A stretch of DNA of 64,000 nt from Prevotella communis. GTDB taxonomy: Bacteria > Bacteroidota > Bacteroidia > Bacteroidales > Bacteroidaceae. Positions 17,308 to 26,505 of this stretch are shown in pieces. Location: NCBI RefSeq assembly GCF_022024115.1, contig NZ_CP091792.1, positions 3,224,001 through 3,288,000 of the forward strand. Reading direction: 5' to 3'. The notes under the pieces are model-generated. The model saw only the letters and a list, made by a program, of their open reading frames with translations. It did not search any database and was not told where the DNA came from. Position numbers and translations under genes: made by a program. How positions within the stretch are numbered: the first letter of the stretch is position 1; every line of letters begins with the position of its first letter.

Positions 17308-18504
17308 ATGGCACAATTATCTAACCGTTTGCAGCGACTTGCACCTTCAGCTACACTGGCTATGTCGCAAAAGAGCTCTGAGATGAAGGCTCAGGGTATT
17401 GACGTGATTAACTTGAGCGTCGGAGAACCCGACTTCAACACGCCCGACCACATAAAGGAGGCTGCCAAACGAGCCGTAGACGAAAACTTTTCGCGCTACT
17501 CGCCCGTACCAGGCTATCCCGAACTGCGTAAGGCTATCGTAGAGAAGTTGAAGCGTGAGAACGGACTGGACTATCAGATGAGCGAGATTCTGGTAAGTAA
17601 TGGTGCCAAGCAGAGTGTCTGCAACACCGTAATGGCATTGGTGAACCCCGGCGAAGAGGTCATCATACCCGCTCCCTACTGGGTCAGCTATCCACAGATG
17701 GCTCTGCTGGCTGGTGGTACCCCTGTATTTGTAGAGGCAACCTTCGAGCAGAACTTCAAGATGACTCCCGAACAGCTGGAGGCTGCCATCACCCCAAAGA
17801 CCAGACTGCTGATTCTCTGTTCACCCAGCAACCCAACTGGTTCGGTTTATAATAAAGAGGAATTGCGTGCGCTCGCGAACATTATATTAAAACACGAGGA
17901 TCTGTACGTCCTGGCTGACGAGATCTATGAGCATATCAACTACGTGGGTCATCATGAGTCTATCGCTCAGTTCCCTGGTATGAAGGAGCGCACCATCATC
18001 GTCAACGGTGTCAGCAAGGCATATGCCATGACCGGCTGGCGCATTGGCTACATCGCCGGTCCTGAGTGGATTGTAAAGGGTTGTAACAAACTGCAAGGCC
18101 AGTACACCAGTGGTCCCTGCTCTGTAAGCCAGAAGGCTGCAGAGTTTGCCTACACACAGAGTCAGCAGTGCGTGGAAGAGATGCGTCAGGCCTTTGAGCG
18201 TCGTCGCAACCTCATCGTGGAACTTGCCAAGCAGATTCCCGGACTGGAAGTGAATGTTCCCGAGGGCGCGTTCTATCTGTTCCCCAAATGCTCAAGTTTC
18301 TATGGCAAGACAACGCCCGACGGCCAGAAAATTGAGAACAGTACAGATTTGGCCATGTATCTGCTCGAAGTAGGACATGTGGCTACCGTGGGAGGTGATG
18401 CCTTCGGTGACCCCGACTGCTTCCGCATGAGTTATGCCACCAGCGACGACAATATCCGTGAGGCAATGCGCCGTATAGGAGAGGCACTAAAATCCTTAAA
18501 ATAA
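17308..18504 (+). CDS. Aspartate aminotransferase (class I, PLP-dependent)
   Basis: The protein has 398 residues. It carries the fold-type I signature, with Schiff-base Lys237 in VSKAYAMTGWRIGY, the N-terminal substrate strand INLSVGEPDFNTPDHI, CSPSNPTGSVY and the C-terminal FRMSYATSDD. This length and motif set is that of the I-gamma aspartate aminotransferases, which interconvert aspartate and oxaloacetate with glutamate/2-oxoglutarate. The substrate could be broader (prephenate or another amino acid). It is monocistronic, with its own promoter. Confidence 0.9.
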   Translation: MAQLSNRLQRLAPSATLAMSQKSSEMKAQGIDVINLSVGEPDFNTPDHIKEAAKRAVDENFSRYSPVPGYPELRKAIVEKLKRENGLDYQMSEILVSNGAKQSVCNTVMALVNPGEEVIIPAPYWVSYPQMALLAGGTPVFVEATFEQNFKMTPEQLEAAITPKTRLLILCSPSNPTGSVYNKEELRALANIILKHEDLYVLADEIYEHINYVGHHESIAQFPGMKERTIIVNGVSKAYAMTGWRIGYIAGPEWIVKGCNKLQGQYTSGPCSVSQKAAEFAYTQSQQCVEEMRQAFERRRNLIVELAKQIPGLEVNVPEGAFYLFPKCSSFYGKTTPDGQKIENSTDLAMYLLEVGHVATVGGDAFGDPDCFRMSYATSDDNIREAMRRIGEALKSLK

Positions 18505-18548
18505 GCGTTAAATGTAGTTAATTAAAGCGGAAGTACGCATTTATTTGC

Positions 18549-18556
18549 TACCTTTG
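18549..18556 (+). promoter_or_regulatory. -7 promoter box of the exbB operon
   Basis: TACCTTTG is followed by a leader of about 110 bases. No clear TTTG is seen at -33. Confidence 0.65.
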
Positions 18557-18568
18557 CGAGGTGATTGC

Positions 18569-18593
18569 GCCCAGAGGCTAATAGCCTATGGGC
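18569..18593 (+). promoter_or_regulatory. Hairpin in the exbB leader
   Basis: GCCCA/TGGGC and AGGCT/AGCCT form two stacked 5-base stems with a G-A mismatch between them and an AAT loop. It lies near the expected 5' end of the mRNA and could stabilise the transcript or respond to a factor. Confidence 0.5.
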
Positions 18594-18672
18594 ATTCGTC
18601 GGCTAAATAATACTTAATCGAACAATTACAATTTAATAAATTCTTATAACTTAAAAACAAAACAAAACAATT

Positions 18673-19506
18673 ATGGCAACAACACAGAAAGCCGCTGCTC
18701 CTGCAGCAAAAAAAACTAGTAGCGTCGGTATCAAGGATGCTATCTGGGTAATCGTACTTTGTGCAGCTATTGCATTCTGCAACTTCTTCTTCAACTTCGG
18801 TCAGGCCGCTAACTTCGAAGGTGGTGACGCCGCTGGTGCTCCTCTGAACATCTGGGGTACTATCTATAAAGGTGGTGTTATCGTGCCTGTGATCCACACA
18901 CTGTTGCTTACTGTGCTCTTCATGGCTATCGAGCGCGTATTCGCTCTGAGCAAGTGTATCGGTAAGGAGAAGCTCGCTACATTCCTGGCTAAGATCAAGG
19001 CTGACCTGAAGGCTCTGAACTTCGACGCTGCTCTGCAGCACTGCGCACAGCAGGGTGGTTCTGTAGCTAACGTGGTTCGCGCTACTATCACTGCCTACAA
19101 AGAGGCTGACGCCGCTCAGGGTGTTAAGAAGGAAGTGAAGATCGCTCGCATCCAGGCTGCTCACGAGGAGGCTATCGCAGTAGAGATGCCTACTCTGACA
19201 ATGAACCTTCCTCTGATTGCAACCATCGTTACTCTGGGTACTCTGACTGGTCTGCTCGGTACTGTGGTTGGTATGATCAAGTCATTCCAGGCTCTGGCAC
19301 AAGGTGGTGGCGGTGACTCTGTTGAGCTGTCAACCGGTATTTCTGAGGCTCTGATCAACACCGCATTCGGTATCGGTACATCATGGCTCGCCGTTGTATC
19401 TTATAACTTCTTCACCAACCGCATCGATAAGATTTCGTTTGCATTGGACGAGATTGGTTATTCACTTGCTCAGACCTACAACGCTACACACGCAGACGAG
19501 GCTTAA
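18673..19506 (+). CDS. exbB: ExbB/TolQ-type proton channel protein
   Basis: The protein has 277 residues. There is one early helix (AIWVIVLCAAIAFCNFFF), a second (VIVPVIHTLLLTVLFMAIERV), a cytoplasmic loop, then the MotA/TolQ/ExbB core with two helices (NLPLIATIVTLGTLTGLLGTVVGMI and ISEALINTAFGIGTSWLAVVSY). It forms the pentameric proton channel that powers TonB. It is the first gene of the operon running to 24280, with a long leader and its own promoter. The codon pattern (many GCT and GGT codons) suggests high expression. Confidence 0.95.
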   Translation: MATTQKAAAPAAKKTSSVGIKDAIWVIVLCAAIAFCNFFFNFGQAANFEGGDAAGAPLNIWGTIYKGGVIVPVIHTLLLTVLFMAIERVFALSKCIGKEKLATFLAKIKADLKALNFDAALQHCAQQGGSVANVVRATITAYKEADAAQGVKKEVKIARIQAAHEEAIAVEMPTLTMNLPLIATIVTLGTLTGLLGTVVGMIKSFQALAQGGGGDSVELSTGISEALINTAFGIGTSWLAVVSYNFFTNRIDKISFALDEIGYSLAQTYNATHADEA

Positions 19507-19537
19507 TTTTGTCTAACCCTTTAATCAATTTACTACT

Positions 19538-20209
19538 ATGGGTAAGATAAAAATTAAGAAAAACGATGTCTGGATCGACATGACGCCTATGTCGGACGTG
19601 ATGGTGCTGCTGCTGACATTCTTTATGTTGTCAGTAAACTTCACGAAGAACGAGGTGGTGAAGGTCATAACGCCAGGTTCTACAACCATGGCCAAGGTAT
19701 CTTCATCAGCCATTCTTGATATCACGATCGACCCCGAAGGCCGCGTGTTGATGAGCACTGACAAGACGGTGACGATGCAGAAGGCACTCGATCAGATGCT
19801 CAAGGACCGTGAGACCAATCTCACGCCAGACCAGAAGCAAGAGATTATCAACTTCAATCAGATTGGTATTCCCGTGAAGAGCATGCCCGAATTCCTGAGC
19901 AAGAGCCACGAGGATCAGATCAAACTGATGAAGGTGACAGGTATTCCAACCGATAGTCTGCAGAATCGCGAAGACAAGATGAGTGAATTCCAGCTTTGGG
20001 TAAAAGCTATGAAGAATGGCTACAAAGAGTGGTACAACGATCTGTCTGACGCAGAGAAGACCGAGGTTTCAAGCGCTAAGCTCGAAATCAATATCAAGGC
20101 CGACAAGGATACTCCTTACAGTGCTGTCAAATTGGTCATCGCTGAATTGCAGGACATCAATGAGAGCCGCTACAAGTTGGTTACACAAGCTAAGAAATTG
20201 GAGGAATAA
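19538..20209 (+). CDS. exbD: ExbD-type biopolymer transport protein (first)
   Basis: The protein has 223 residues. The N-terminal cytoplasmic segment leads into one helix (DMTPMSDVMVLLLTFFMLS) that carries the conserved aspartate used for proton flow. A periplasmic domain follows, enlarged by an insert (about residues 85-180) compared with the roughly 140-residue E. coli ExbD. It is the first of two ExbD copies in tandem, typical for Bacteroidetes. Confidence 0.92.
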   Translation: MGKIKIKKNDVWIDMTPMSDVMVLLLTFFMLSVNFTKNEVVKVITPGSTTMAKVSSSAILDITIDPEGRVLMSTDKTVTMQKALDQMLKDRETNLTPDQKQEIINFNQIGIPVKSMPEFLSKSHEDQIKLMKVTGIPTDSLQNREDKMSEFQLWVKAMKNGYKEWYNDLSDAEKTEVSSAKLEINIKADKDTPYSAVKLVIAELQDINESRYKLVTQAKKLEE

Positions 20210-20212
20210 GAT

Positions 20213-20941
20213 ATGGCTAAGAAAAAAGAAAGCAAGCAGAAGAAAATGACCACCCGCGTGGACTTCACGCCTATGGTGGATATGATGATGCTTCTTATTA
20301 CCTTCTTCATGCTGGTGGGTTCACTGCAGAAGCCTCAGGCCATGCACCTTACCATGCCTGCAAAGGATGATAACATGACCGCTGAGGATAAGGATAAGTC
20401 AAAGACAGAGAACACGATCACACTGTATCTGGCTGCAGACAACAAGCTCTATTACTACATCGTGGACAAGAAGGAAGATTTCGGTAAACCCGAATACCTG
20501 AAAGAGACCACATGGGGGAAGGAAGGTATCCGTGAAGTACTGCGCAACCACCGTCACGCTCCTACCAAGGTGCTGATGGATGCCAAGAAGCAGCTTGACA
20601 CTTGGTTCAACACACTGCCAAAGTCTCAGCAGGAGACTAACGACTCTATCTACAACCGTGCTTTGATTATGATTAAGAAAGGTCACGTGGATATTGTTGA
20701 AAATGGTCAGCTGAACAAGGCCAGGTATGATAAGGTTGACAAGGACATGAGGAATTACGAAGAGACAAACATGGTACCCACGCTGGCCGTGAATATCAAG
20801 CCTCTGGACAATTCTAATTATGACAACCTGGTAACAATACTGGACGAAATGCAGATTTGTTGTATCGGTAAGTACGTAATCGATAAGGTTAACGAAAAAG
20901 ATATGCCAATTCTGGAAGAGAATGGTATTAAACTCCAATAA
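20213..20941 (+). CDS. exbD: ExbD-type biopolymer transport protein (second)
   Basis: The protein has 242 residues and starts 3 bases after the first exbD. Its helix VDFTPMVDMMMLLITFFMLVGS carries the conserved aspartate. The periplasmic domain has an insert rich in lysine and aspartate. It probably forms a heterodimer with the first copy inside the ExbB pentamer. Confidence 0.92.
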   Translation: MAKKKESKQKKMTTRVDFTPMVDMMMLLITFFMLVGSLQKPQAMHLTMPAKDDNMTAEDKDKSKTENTITLYLAADNKLYYYIVDKKEDFGKPEYLKETTWGKEGIREVLRNHRHAPTKVLMDAKKQLDTWFNTLPKSQQETNDSIYNRALIMIKKGHVDIVENGQLNKARYDKVDKDMRNYEETNMVPTLAVNIKPLDNSNYDNLVTILDEMQICCIGKYVIDKVNEKDMPILEENGIKLQ

Positions 20942-20961
20942 CCCATTAAAACGAAAGAACT

Positions 20962-21801
20962 ATGTCAAAGATAGATCTGTTAGACCAAAAATGGATTGAC
21001 CTCGTATTCGAAGGTAAAAACGAGGCATATGGTGCTTATACTATTCGTCAGGACACCAGCAGACGTAACCTTTATGCCATGTTGGCATTGGTTGGCGGTC
21101 TTGCCTTTATCGTTATCGCATTCCTGGGTGTTAACGTAGCACAGAATGCTATCGCAGCTGCTCAGGCAGAGCACGAAACCGAAGTTGCTCTTGAGGCAAT
21201 TGAGGAAGAGCTGGAGGAAGATAAGGACGATGAAGAGATCGTTTACGAACTTGAAGAATTGGAACAGCTCGTTGCTGAGGAGACTGTGATGAACTCTGAG
21301 AAGTTTACCGCCTATGAAATGGAAGACGATGCTCCCGAGCAGGTTACCAAGACACAGGATGAGGTTGCCCAGAGTGATGTTGCAATCGGTGCTATCGACT
21401 ACGATCAGGGTAGCAACGAGGCTGAGCACGTTCTGAAGGTAAATGAGAAGGTTGTGGACGAGGTTCCACCAAAGGTAGAAGAAACAAAGGTCTTCGATGT
21501 TGTAGAACAGATGCCTCAGTTCAAAGGCGGTGATGCTGCCCTGATGGCTTACCTGAACAGCCACATCAAGTACCCCGTTATTGCTGAGGAGAACGGTATT
21601 CAGGGCCGTGTTGTTACCACATTCGTGGTTGAGCGCGACGGTTCTATCACCGATGTCAAGATTATCAAATCTGTTGACCCCTCACTCGACAAGGAAGCCG
21701 TTCGCGTTGTGAAGTCAATGCCGAAGTGGAATCCTGGTAAGCAGAACGGTTCTGCCGTACGTGTGAAGTTCACACTCCCTGTAACCTTCCGTTTGCAGTA
21801 A
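20962..21801 (+). CDS. tonB: TonB energy transducer
   Basis: The protein has 279 residues. The N-terminal segment (DQKWIDLVFEGKNEAYGAY) is the Bacteroidetes TonB opening. One transmembrane helix (YAMLALVGGLAFIVIAFLGV) follows, then a long acidic linker (LEAIEEELEEDKDDEE) in place of the proline-rich linker of enterobacteria. The C-terminal TonB domain includes QGRVVTTFVVERDGSI, KEAVRVVKSMPKWNPGKQNG and VRVKFTLPVTF. It spans the periplasm and energises outer-membrane receptors. Confidence 0.95.
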   Translation: MSKIDLLDQKWIDLVFEGKNEAYGAYTIRQDTSRRNLYAMLALVGGLAFIVIAFLGVNVAQNAIAAAQAEHETEVALEAIEEELEEDKDDEEIVYELEELEQLVAEETVMNSEKFTAYEMEDDAPEQVTKTQDEVAQSDVAIGAIDYDQGSNEAEHVLKVNEKVVDEVPPKVEETKVFDVVEQMPQFKGGDAALMAYLNSHIKYPVIAEENGIQGRVVTTFVVERDGSITDVKIIKSVDPSLDKEAVRVVKSMPKWNPGKQNGSAVRVKFTLPVTFRLQ

Positions 21802-21814
21802 GCACATTTTCAAC

Positions 21815-22771
21815 ATGAAACGAACTCAATTCAACAATTTTATTATTGGATTGGCACTCTCAATAGGCTTGTTCCCCTCTTGTGGGGACAAGCCTTCTGA
21901 TAATGCATACAAGGAGCAAGCCCGCTACTTTGCTGCCGATGAAAGTCTGAGTCCCGTCATTGACGAGGAACTGGACATCTTCAATATGAAGAATAAACGT
22001 GACTCTATCTACCCACTCTATATCAATGAGCAGGAGGCAATAGAGAAACTGATGAACCGTGAGATTCTGCTCGTCTTTACAACCAGAGCGCTCACCCCCA
22101 AAGAAGAAAATTTCCTCAAAGAACAACAATATAAGCCACGCTGCATACCCTTGGCCTATGATGCATTGGCACTCATTGTAAACAAGGCCAATCCGGACTC
22201 ATTAATGACAGTGGAGAATTTCCGCAAGATTATGGCCGGAGAGATTACTACATGGAAAGAACTGAACCCCGACTCTAAACTAGGCAAGATAAAAGTCGCT
22301 TTCGATAATCCAAAGTCAGGCACCCTGCGTTTCGTTGTCGACTCTATCATGAAAGACAAGAAGGTAAAGACAGACGGTAACGTGAAAGCAGTTATGACCA
22401 GTGCTGAAGTGGTAGAGTATGTGGAGAACCACGAGAATGCCATTGGTGTGGTGGGCAGCATCTGGCTGAACGACCAACGTGACACCACCAATCTGATTTA
22501 TAACCGCACCATTAAGGTGATGCGCGTCAGTAAGGCTGCAGAGGCTACGCGGGCTAATAGTTATACACCAGACCAGTACAACATCGCCTACGCCTATTAC
22601 CCCTTCATCCGCACGCTCTATGCCATCTGCATTGACCCACGCTCAACAGGTGTGCCTCGTGCTTTTTCAAACTTCTGCTGGCTGCCTAACCCTGGTCAGC
22701 TCATCTTCTTCAACGCAGGACTGTTCCCTGCCCGTGCCGACTACTCCGTACGTGACGTCGTTATAGACTGA
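21815..22771 (+). CDS. PstS-like phosphate-binding superfamily lipoprotein
   Basis: The protein has 318 residues. The signal peptide has a lipobox (LFPSCG). The body is a periplasmic binding protein of the PstS/PBP-like type (FTTRALTPKEENFL, PLAYDALALIVNKANPDSLMT, FDNPKSGTLRFVVDS, NAIGVVGSIWL). It sits 14 bases after tonB, and this order is conserved in Bacteroidetes. No PstCAB transporter lies nearby, so it is probably not a classical phosphate importer but part of the Ton/envelope machinery. Its ligand is unknown. Confidence 0.88.
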   Translation: MKRTQFNNFIIGLALSIGLFPSCGDKPSDNAYKEQARYFAADESLSPVIDEELDIFNMKNKRDSIYPLYINEQEAIEKLMNREILLVFTTRALTPKEENFLKEQQYKPRCIPLAYDALALIVNKANPDSLMTVENFRKIMAGEITTWKELNPDSKLGKIKVAFDNPKSGTLRFVVDSIMKDKKVKTDGNVKAVMTSAEVVEYVENHENAIGVVGSIWLNDQRDTTNLIYNRTIKVMRVSKAAEATRANSYTPDQYNIAYAYYPFIRTLYAICIDPRSTGVPRAFSNFCWLPNPGQLIFFNAGLFPARADYSVRDVVID

Positions 22772-22825
22772 TTAAACCAACATGGAAAAGAAACATCAAA
22801 TAAACAACAGAAGTTTAACACTATA

Positions 22826-24280
22826 ATGAGAATGATTATGAAAACTATGAAATATTTTATGATGGGTGCCCTGCTGTTTGGATGCAGCCTTGGCACAATG
22901 GCCCAGGACGGCACACCTGCCGATGTGGAGGCCGCAAGAAACTTAGTGAAGAACAAGCCTGCCGACTATGAGAAACAGATGAAGAACTTCATCAAGGCTA
23001 ACAAGAAGAATGCCGACAATCTCGTAGCCATTGGTCGTGCTCTCTTTGAGGAGGGTGACACGGCTCAGGCTGCAGTATTTGCCAATCAGGCACTGAGCAT
23101 TAAGAAATACAGTTTCGCTCCTGCTTACATCCTGCTGGGCGACATCGCTTCAAAGATGGATAATGGTGGTGCTGCTGCATCAAACTACGAGCAGGCTATC
23201 TTTGCCAATCCCAAGGATCCAGAGCCCTACCGTAAGTATGCTATCGTGTATAGCCGCATCTCTCCGGAGGGTGCTACCCAGAAACTTGAAGAGCTTCGCA
23301 ACGAGCGTCCTGACTACCCCGTAGATGCCCTGATTGGTAATATCAACTACAACGTACAGCGTTATAGCACCGCCATCGAGGCTTATAGCAAGGTGCCCCT
23401 CGACAAGATGGAGCGTATCGACTACATCAACTATGCGCGTGCCCTGCAGCTCGGCAGAAAGTTCGAGGAGTCACAGCGTGTTGTAGAAGCTGGTCTGGCT
23501 AAAGAGCCCCTGAACGGTACACTGAACCGTTTTGCCCTGATGAACAATAACGATATGAAGAAGTTCCCCGAAGCCATCAAATACGCTGAGGTGCTGTTCA
23601 CCAAAGTTGACAAGGATAGCGTCAAACTGAAGGATATCGACTACCAGAACTATGGTAATGCACTCGCAGGCAACAACCAGTTCGAGGAGGCTATTGCCAA
23701 GTTCAAAGAGGCACTGGCACTGCCCGCAGAAGACAACACACTTCACGCCGACCTTTATAAGAGCATCTCTGATGCCTATAAGGGCATGAAGGACTATCCC
23801 AAGGCTATTGACAGCTACAAGCAGTTCCTGGAGGCTAACGCCAATGCTGATGCTACCGACTGGGCTGGACTGGGTATTCTCCAGAACGCCTACGCACGTA
23901 CCCTCGAGGGTGAAGCAAAGGTAGAAGCCCTGAAGACAGCCGATCAGACCTACGCTTCACTTACAGAGAAATTTGCTGATGCCGAGGAGTATGCACTGTG
24001 GCAGCGTGGACGTATCAACGCCCAGATTGACGGTGACCTCTCAAAGGGTCTTGCAAAGCCCTATTTCGAACGCCTGGCAGAGCTCATCAACGCACACGAG
24101 ACCATCGACGACACCGACAAGGCCCGTCTCTTCGATGCCTACTCTTTCCTGATGCGTTACTACGTCAAGCAGAAGACTCACAAGATAGCCTACGACTATG
24201 CAAAGAAATTGCAGGAGTTACAGCCTGAGGATGCAGAAATCCGCAAAGTGGTAGAAGCCCTGGCTAAGGCTGCCAACTAA
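22826..24280 (+). CDS. Exported TPR-repeat protein of the TonB operon
   Basis: The protein has 484 residues. After a signal peptide (MMGALLFGCSLGTMAQ) come about ten tetratricopeptide-like helix pairs, e.g. NADNLVAIGRALFEEGDTAQAAVFANQAL split over two helices, and DLYKSISDAYKGMKDYPKAID. The cysteine in FGCSLG is part of the hydrophobic core rather than a clean lipobox. It is the last gene of the exbB operon and probably a scaffold for envelope complexes. Confidence 0.85.
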   Translation: MRMIMKTMKYFMMGALLFGCSLGTMAQDGTPADVEAARNLVKNKPADYEKQMKNFIKANKKNADNLVAIGRALFEEGDTAQAAVFANQALSIKKYSFAPAYILLGDIASKMDNGGAAASNYEQAIFANPKDPEPYRKYAIVYSRISPEGATQKLEELRNERPDYPVDALIGNINYNVQRYSTAIEAYSKVPLDKMERIDYINYARALQLGRKFEESQRVVEAGLAKEPLNGTLNRFALMNNNDMKKFPEAIKYAEVLFTKVDKDSVKLKDIDYQNYGNALAGNNQFEEAIAKFKEALALPAEDNTLHADLYKSISDAYKGMKDYPKAIDSYKQFLEANANADATDWAGLGILQNAYARTLEGEAKVEALKTADQTYASLTEKFADAEEYALWQRGRINAQIDGDLSKGLAKPYFERLAELINAHETIDDTDKARLFDAYSFLMRYYVKQKTHKIAYDYAKKLQELQPEDAEIRKVVEALAKAAN

Positions 24281-24301
24281 TAAAGAAGAAGGTTAATACC
24301 A

Positions 24302-24343
24302 AAATAAATCCTCATACTCTGCATAGGGTATGAGGATTTATTT
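24302..24343. terminator. Bidirectional terminator between the TonB operon and the PorT-like gene
   Basis: A perfect 16-base stem (24302-24317 with 24328-24343) with a 10-base loop, flanked by A and T runs, lies between the convergent genes. Its right arm touches the stop codon of the PorT-like gene. Confidence 0.9.
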
Positions 24344-25074
24344 TATTCGAAGTATAATGTAAAGAGGAACATCTTCGTACGGCAATCGTTGATACTCGTA
24401 GCAAAAGGCCGCTTATTCACATCATCAAGGTCATTGACATGATTATTGTCCAGCGCATTTGTCAGGCCATAGCAAAACTTTATCTCGGGTATCAACTTAA
24501 AAAACCGGAGATAGAAATCACAACCCATGCCGACGTTAATCATGCTGTCGAAACGTTTCAGTCGTACATATTCCTGATCCTTTCCTGCAAGATTGATAAT
24601 AGGACTCACTCCAGCCACCACATAAGGACGATAGTTATTGAATCGGGGGGCAGAGAACTTTAAGTCAACAGGTACGGCCATATAGGAACTCTTCAAATCC
24701 TGAGTGCTGTGAACAGGCAGTCCGGCATCATTCAGGTTATCAAAATCCAGGAATGTAAGACGACGTGAGCCAAAATGCATCGTAGGTGATACGCGAAGGT
24801 TAAAGTTATCGCTGAGACGCATATCCCCCACTACACCGACACTAAAGCCAGGGTTCCAATTATCCACATCGCAGGCAATCGTACGAGTCATGCCTTCCTC
24901 CAGAACCTGTGTTCCCACATTGGTAAATTCTGCGTCCATCAGATTCAGCCCCAGACTAATACCAAAATGGAGTGGTCGCAAGTCTATATAAGGCTTGTTC
25001 TGCACCTTGCGCATCTGTGCCGACGACACCAATGCTACAAGAACCATTACAACTGTTATGGTGAATCTTTTCAT
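24343..25074 (-). CDS. porT: PorT-family outer-membrane beta-barrel protein
   Basis: The protein has 243 residues. A signal peptide (VMVLVALVSSAQ) is followed by an eight-stranded barrel pattern with alternating hydrophobic residues, ending in an aromatic (FLFTLYFE). The opening KPYIDLRPLHFGISLGLNLMD and the overall length match PorT of the type IX secretion system. If correct, it helps export proteins with a C-terminal T9SS signal across the outer membrane. The alternative is an unrelated small OmpW/OprF-like barrel. It is monocistronic. Confidence 0.65.
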   Translation of the reverse strand: MKRFTITVVMVLVALVSSAQMRKVQNKPYIDLRPLHFGISLGLNLMDAEFTNVGTQVLEEGMTRTIACDVDNWNPGFSVGVVGDMRLSDNFNLRVSPTMHFGSRRLTFLDFDNLNDAGLPVHSTQDLKSSYMAVPVDLKFSAPRFNNYRPYVVAGVSPIINLAGKDQEYVRLKRFDSMINVGMGCDFYLRFFKLIPEIKFCYGLTNALDNNHVNDLDDVNKRPFATSINDCRTKMFLFTLYFE

Positions 25075-25187
25075 CTACTATGAATAATAACGGCAAATTA
25101 CGCAGGATATTATATCGGAATCTATTTCGATAATGTATAAATTAGAAAAATAAATACCAAAAAGTTGGTAGGACAGAAAAAAGTTGT

Positions 25188-25195
25188 TACCTTTG
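25188..25195 (+). promoter_or_regulatory. Promoter of the ferredoxin gene
   Basis: TACCTTTG is preceded by TTG at 25165-25167 with a 20-base spacer. Confidence 0.75.
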
Positions 25196-25234
25196 CATCA
25201 CAATAAATTATTAACAATTTAAATTTATATCATT

Positions 25235-25405
25235 ATGGCATATGTAATTGGTGACGATTGTATCTCTTGCGGTACATGTCAGGGTGAGTGCCCCGTAGAG
25301 GCTATCTCAGAGGGTGCAGATAAGTATGTAATCGATGCTGATGCTTGCACAGAGTGTGGTACTTGCGCTAGCGTTTGTCCTTCAGAGGCTATCAGCTTGG
25401 GCTAA
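25235..25405 (+). CDS. 2[4Fe-4S] ferredoxin, 56 residues
   Basis: The small protein is built of two C-x2-C-x2-C-x3-C-P motifs (CISCGTCQGECP and CTECGTCASVCP). It is a clostridial-type ferredoxin carrying two low-potential [4Fe-4S] clusters. It will carry electrons for anaerobic enzymes such as pyruvate:ferredoxin oxidoreductase. It has its own strong promoter and a strong terminator, so it is expressed alone and probably at a high level. Confidence 0.96.
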   Translation: MAYVIGDDCISCGTCQGECPVEAISEGADKYVIDADACTECGTCASVCPSEAISLG

Positions 25406-25430
25406 TATCCTATTAGCTTCATAAACCCAT

Positions 25431-25464
25431 AAGCGGGTGAGTCAAATTGTTGACTCACCCGCTT
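25431..25464 (+). terminator. Ferredoxin terminator
   Basis: A perfect 15-base stem AAGCGGGTGAGTCAA (25431-25445) pairs with 25450-25464, with loop ATTG, followed by TTCTTT. The 165 bases between this terminator and the nucleotidase stop show nothing recognisable. Confidence 0.92.
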
Positions 25465-25629
25465 TTCTTTCAGCAGCATTGAGTTCAAAAATGTCAAGAT
25501 GAAGCTCTGTTTTTGTAACCTCATTTAATATTACTTTAACCAATAACTCTATGAGAAAAATAAGCTGTAATCAGCAAATGGATGCGGGGCTAACTGTTTA
25601 TTGGTGCAAGGTAGAAAACAGCATGGCTT

Positions 25630-26505
25630 CTACTTGTCTAACGTTATCTCTATTTTGCCCACATAGACCCCACTCTTTCCTTCATGGTCTACAGGCACCA
25701 TGTGTCCGGACTTGTCCTTTACATAAGAGAGCCGTTCCATATAGGTATGTGTATGGCCACCCAGAACCAGATCTATACCAGAGGTATTCTGGATAACCTG
25801 GTTGTCTGTATAGTCAGAGATTTCCCAACCTAAGTGAGACAGACAGATGACAACGTCACATTTCTTTTTATTCCGCAAGAAAGGAACCATCTTTTCCGTT
25901 ACTTCTATAGGATCCAGGAAACGGAGAGGTTCGTAGTTTTTGGGAGAGACAAGTCCCTTCATCTCAGGACAGAGGGCAAAGACGCCAATCTTCACACCCT
26001 TACGCTTCAGAACCAGGTAAGGCTTCACGATATCTTTCAGTTCTGTGTCACCGAAATCATAGTTTGAGCAGACAACAGGAAAATTAGCCATCTTGAAAAG
26101 ACGCGCCATATTATCCAGGCCGAAGTCAAACTCATGGTTGCCGATGGTCACAGCATCATAGTGCATCTGATTCATCAGCCCCACTTCCACATCACCTTTA
26201 AACATCGTATAATAGCTGGAGCCTTGCGAGAAGTCGCCACAATCAAAGAGCAGCAAATCTGGATTCTGTAGGCGCTCCTGCTGAAGCATCGAGATACGAC
26301 GCACAAAACCGCCACGACCCGCTATCCGCTTATCTTCCAGATTACTCTTTAGAGGCAGAATACACGAATGTGTGTCACTGGTATGAAGCACGGTAATCTT
26401 CTTAGGTTCTTTCGCACCGGCAACCGTAGCCAGCATCAACACTATAATAATCAATACATTTTTCATATACTTCATTGCAGTAGCATGTTTCATATTCCAC
26501 TTCAT
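25630..26505 (-). CDS. 5'-nucleotidase/metallophosphoesterase domain protein
   Basis: The protein has 291 residues. After an N-terminal signal sequence (VLIIIVLMLATVAGA) come the calcineurin-like metal-binding motifs in order: HTSDTHS, LFDCGDFSQGS, IGNHEFD, and the late GGHTHTY. This is the catalytic N-terminal half of a UshA/CpdB-type 5'-nucleotidase. The C-terminal nucleoside-binding half is encoded by the gene just upstream on the same strand, with a 4-base ATGA overlap (26502-26505). The usual fused enzyme is therefore made here as two polypeptides in reversed order. Confidence 0.9.
   Translation of the reverse strand: MKWNMKHATAMKYMKNVLIIIVLMLATVAGAKEPKKITVLHTSDTHSCILPLKSNLEDKRIAGRGGFVRRISMLQQERLQNPDLLLFDCGDFSQGSSYYTMFKGDVEVGLMNQMHYDAVTIGNHEFDFGLDNMARLFKMANFPVVCSNYDFGDTELKDIVKPYLVLKRKGVKIGVFALCPEMKGLVSPKNYEPLRFLDPIEVTEKMVPFLRNKKKCDVVICLSHLGWEISDYTDNQVIQNTSGIDLVLGGHTHTYMERLSYVKDKSGHMVPVDHEGKSGVYVGKIEITLDK

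Noticed and set aside
25551..25796. 81-residue plus-strand frame after the ferredoxin
   Set aside because: It overlaps the 3' end of the nucleotidase gene, has many cysteines and prolines without pattern, and has no promoter.
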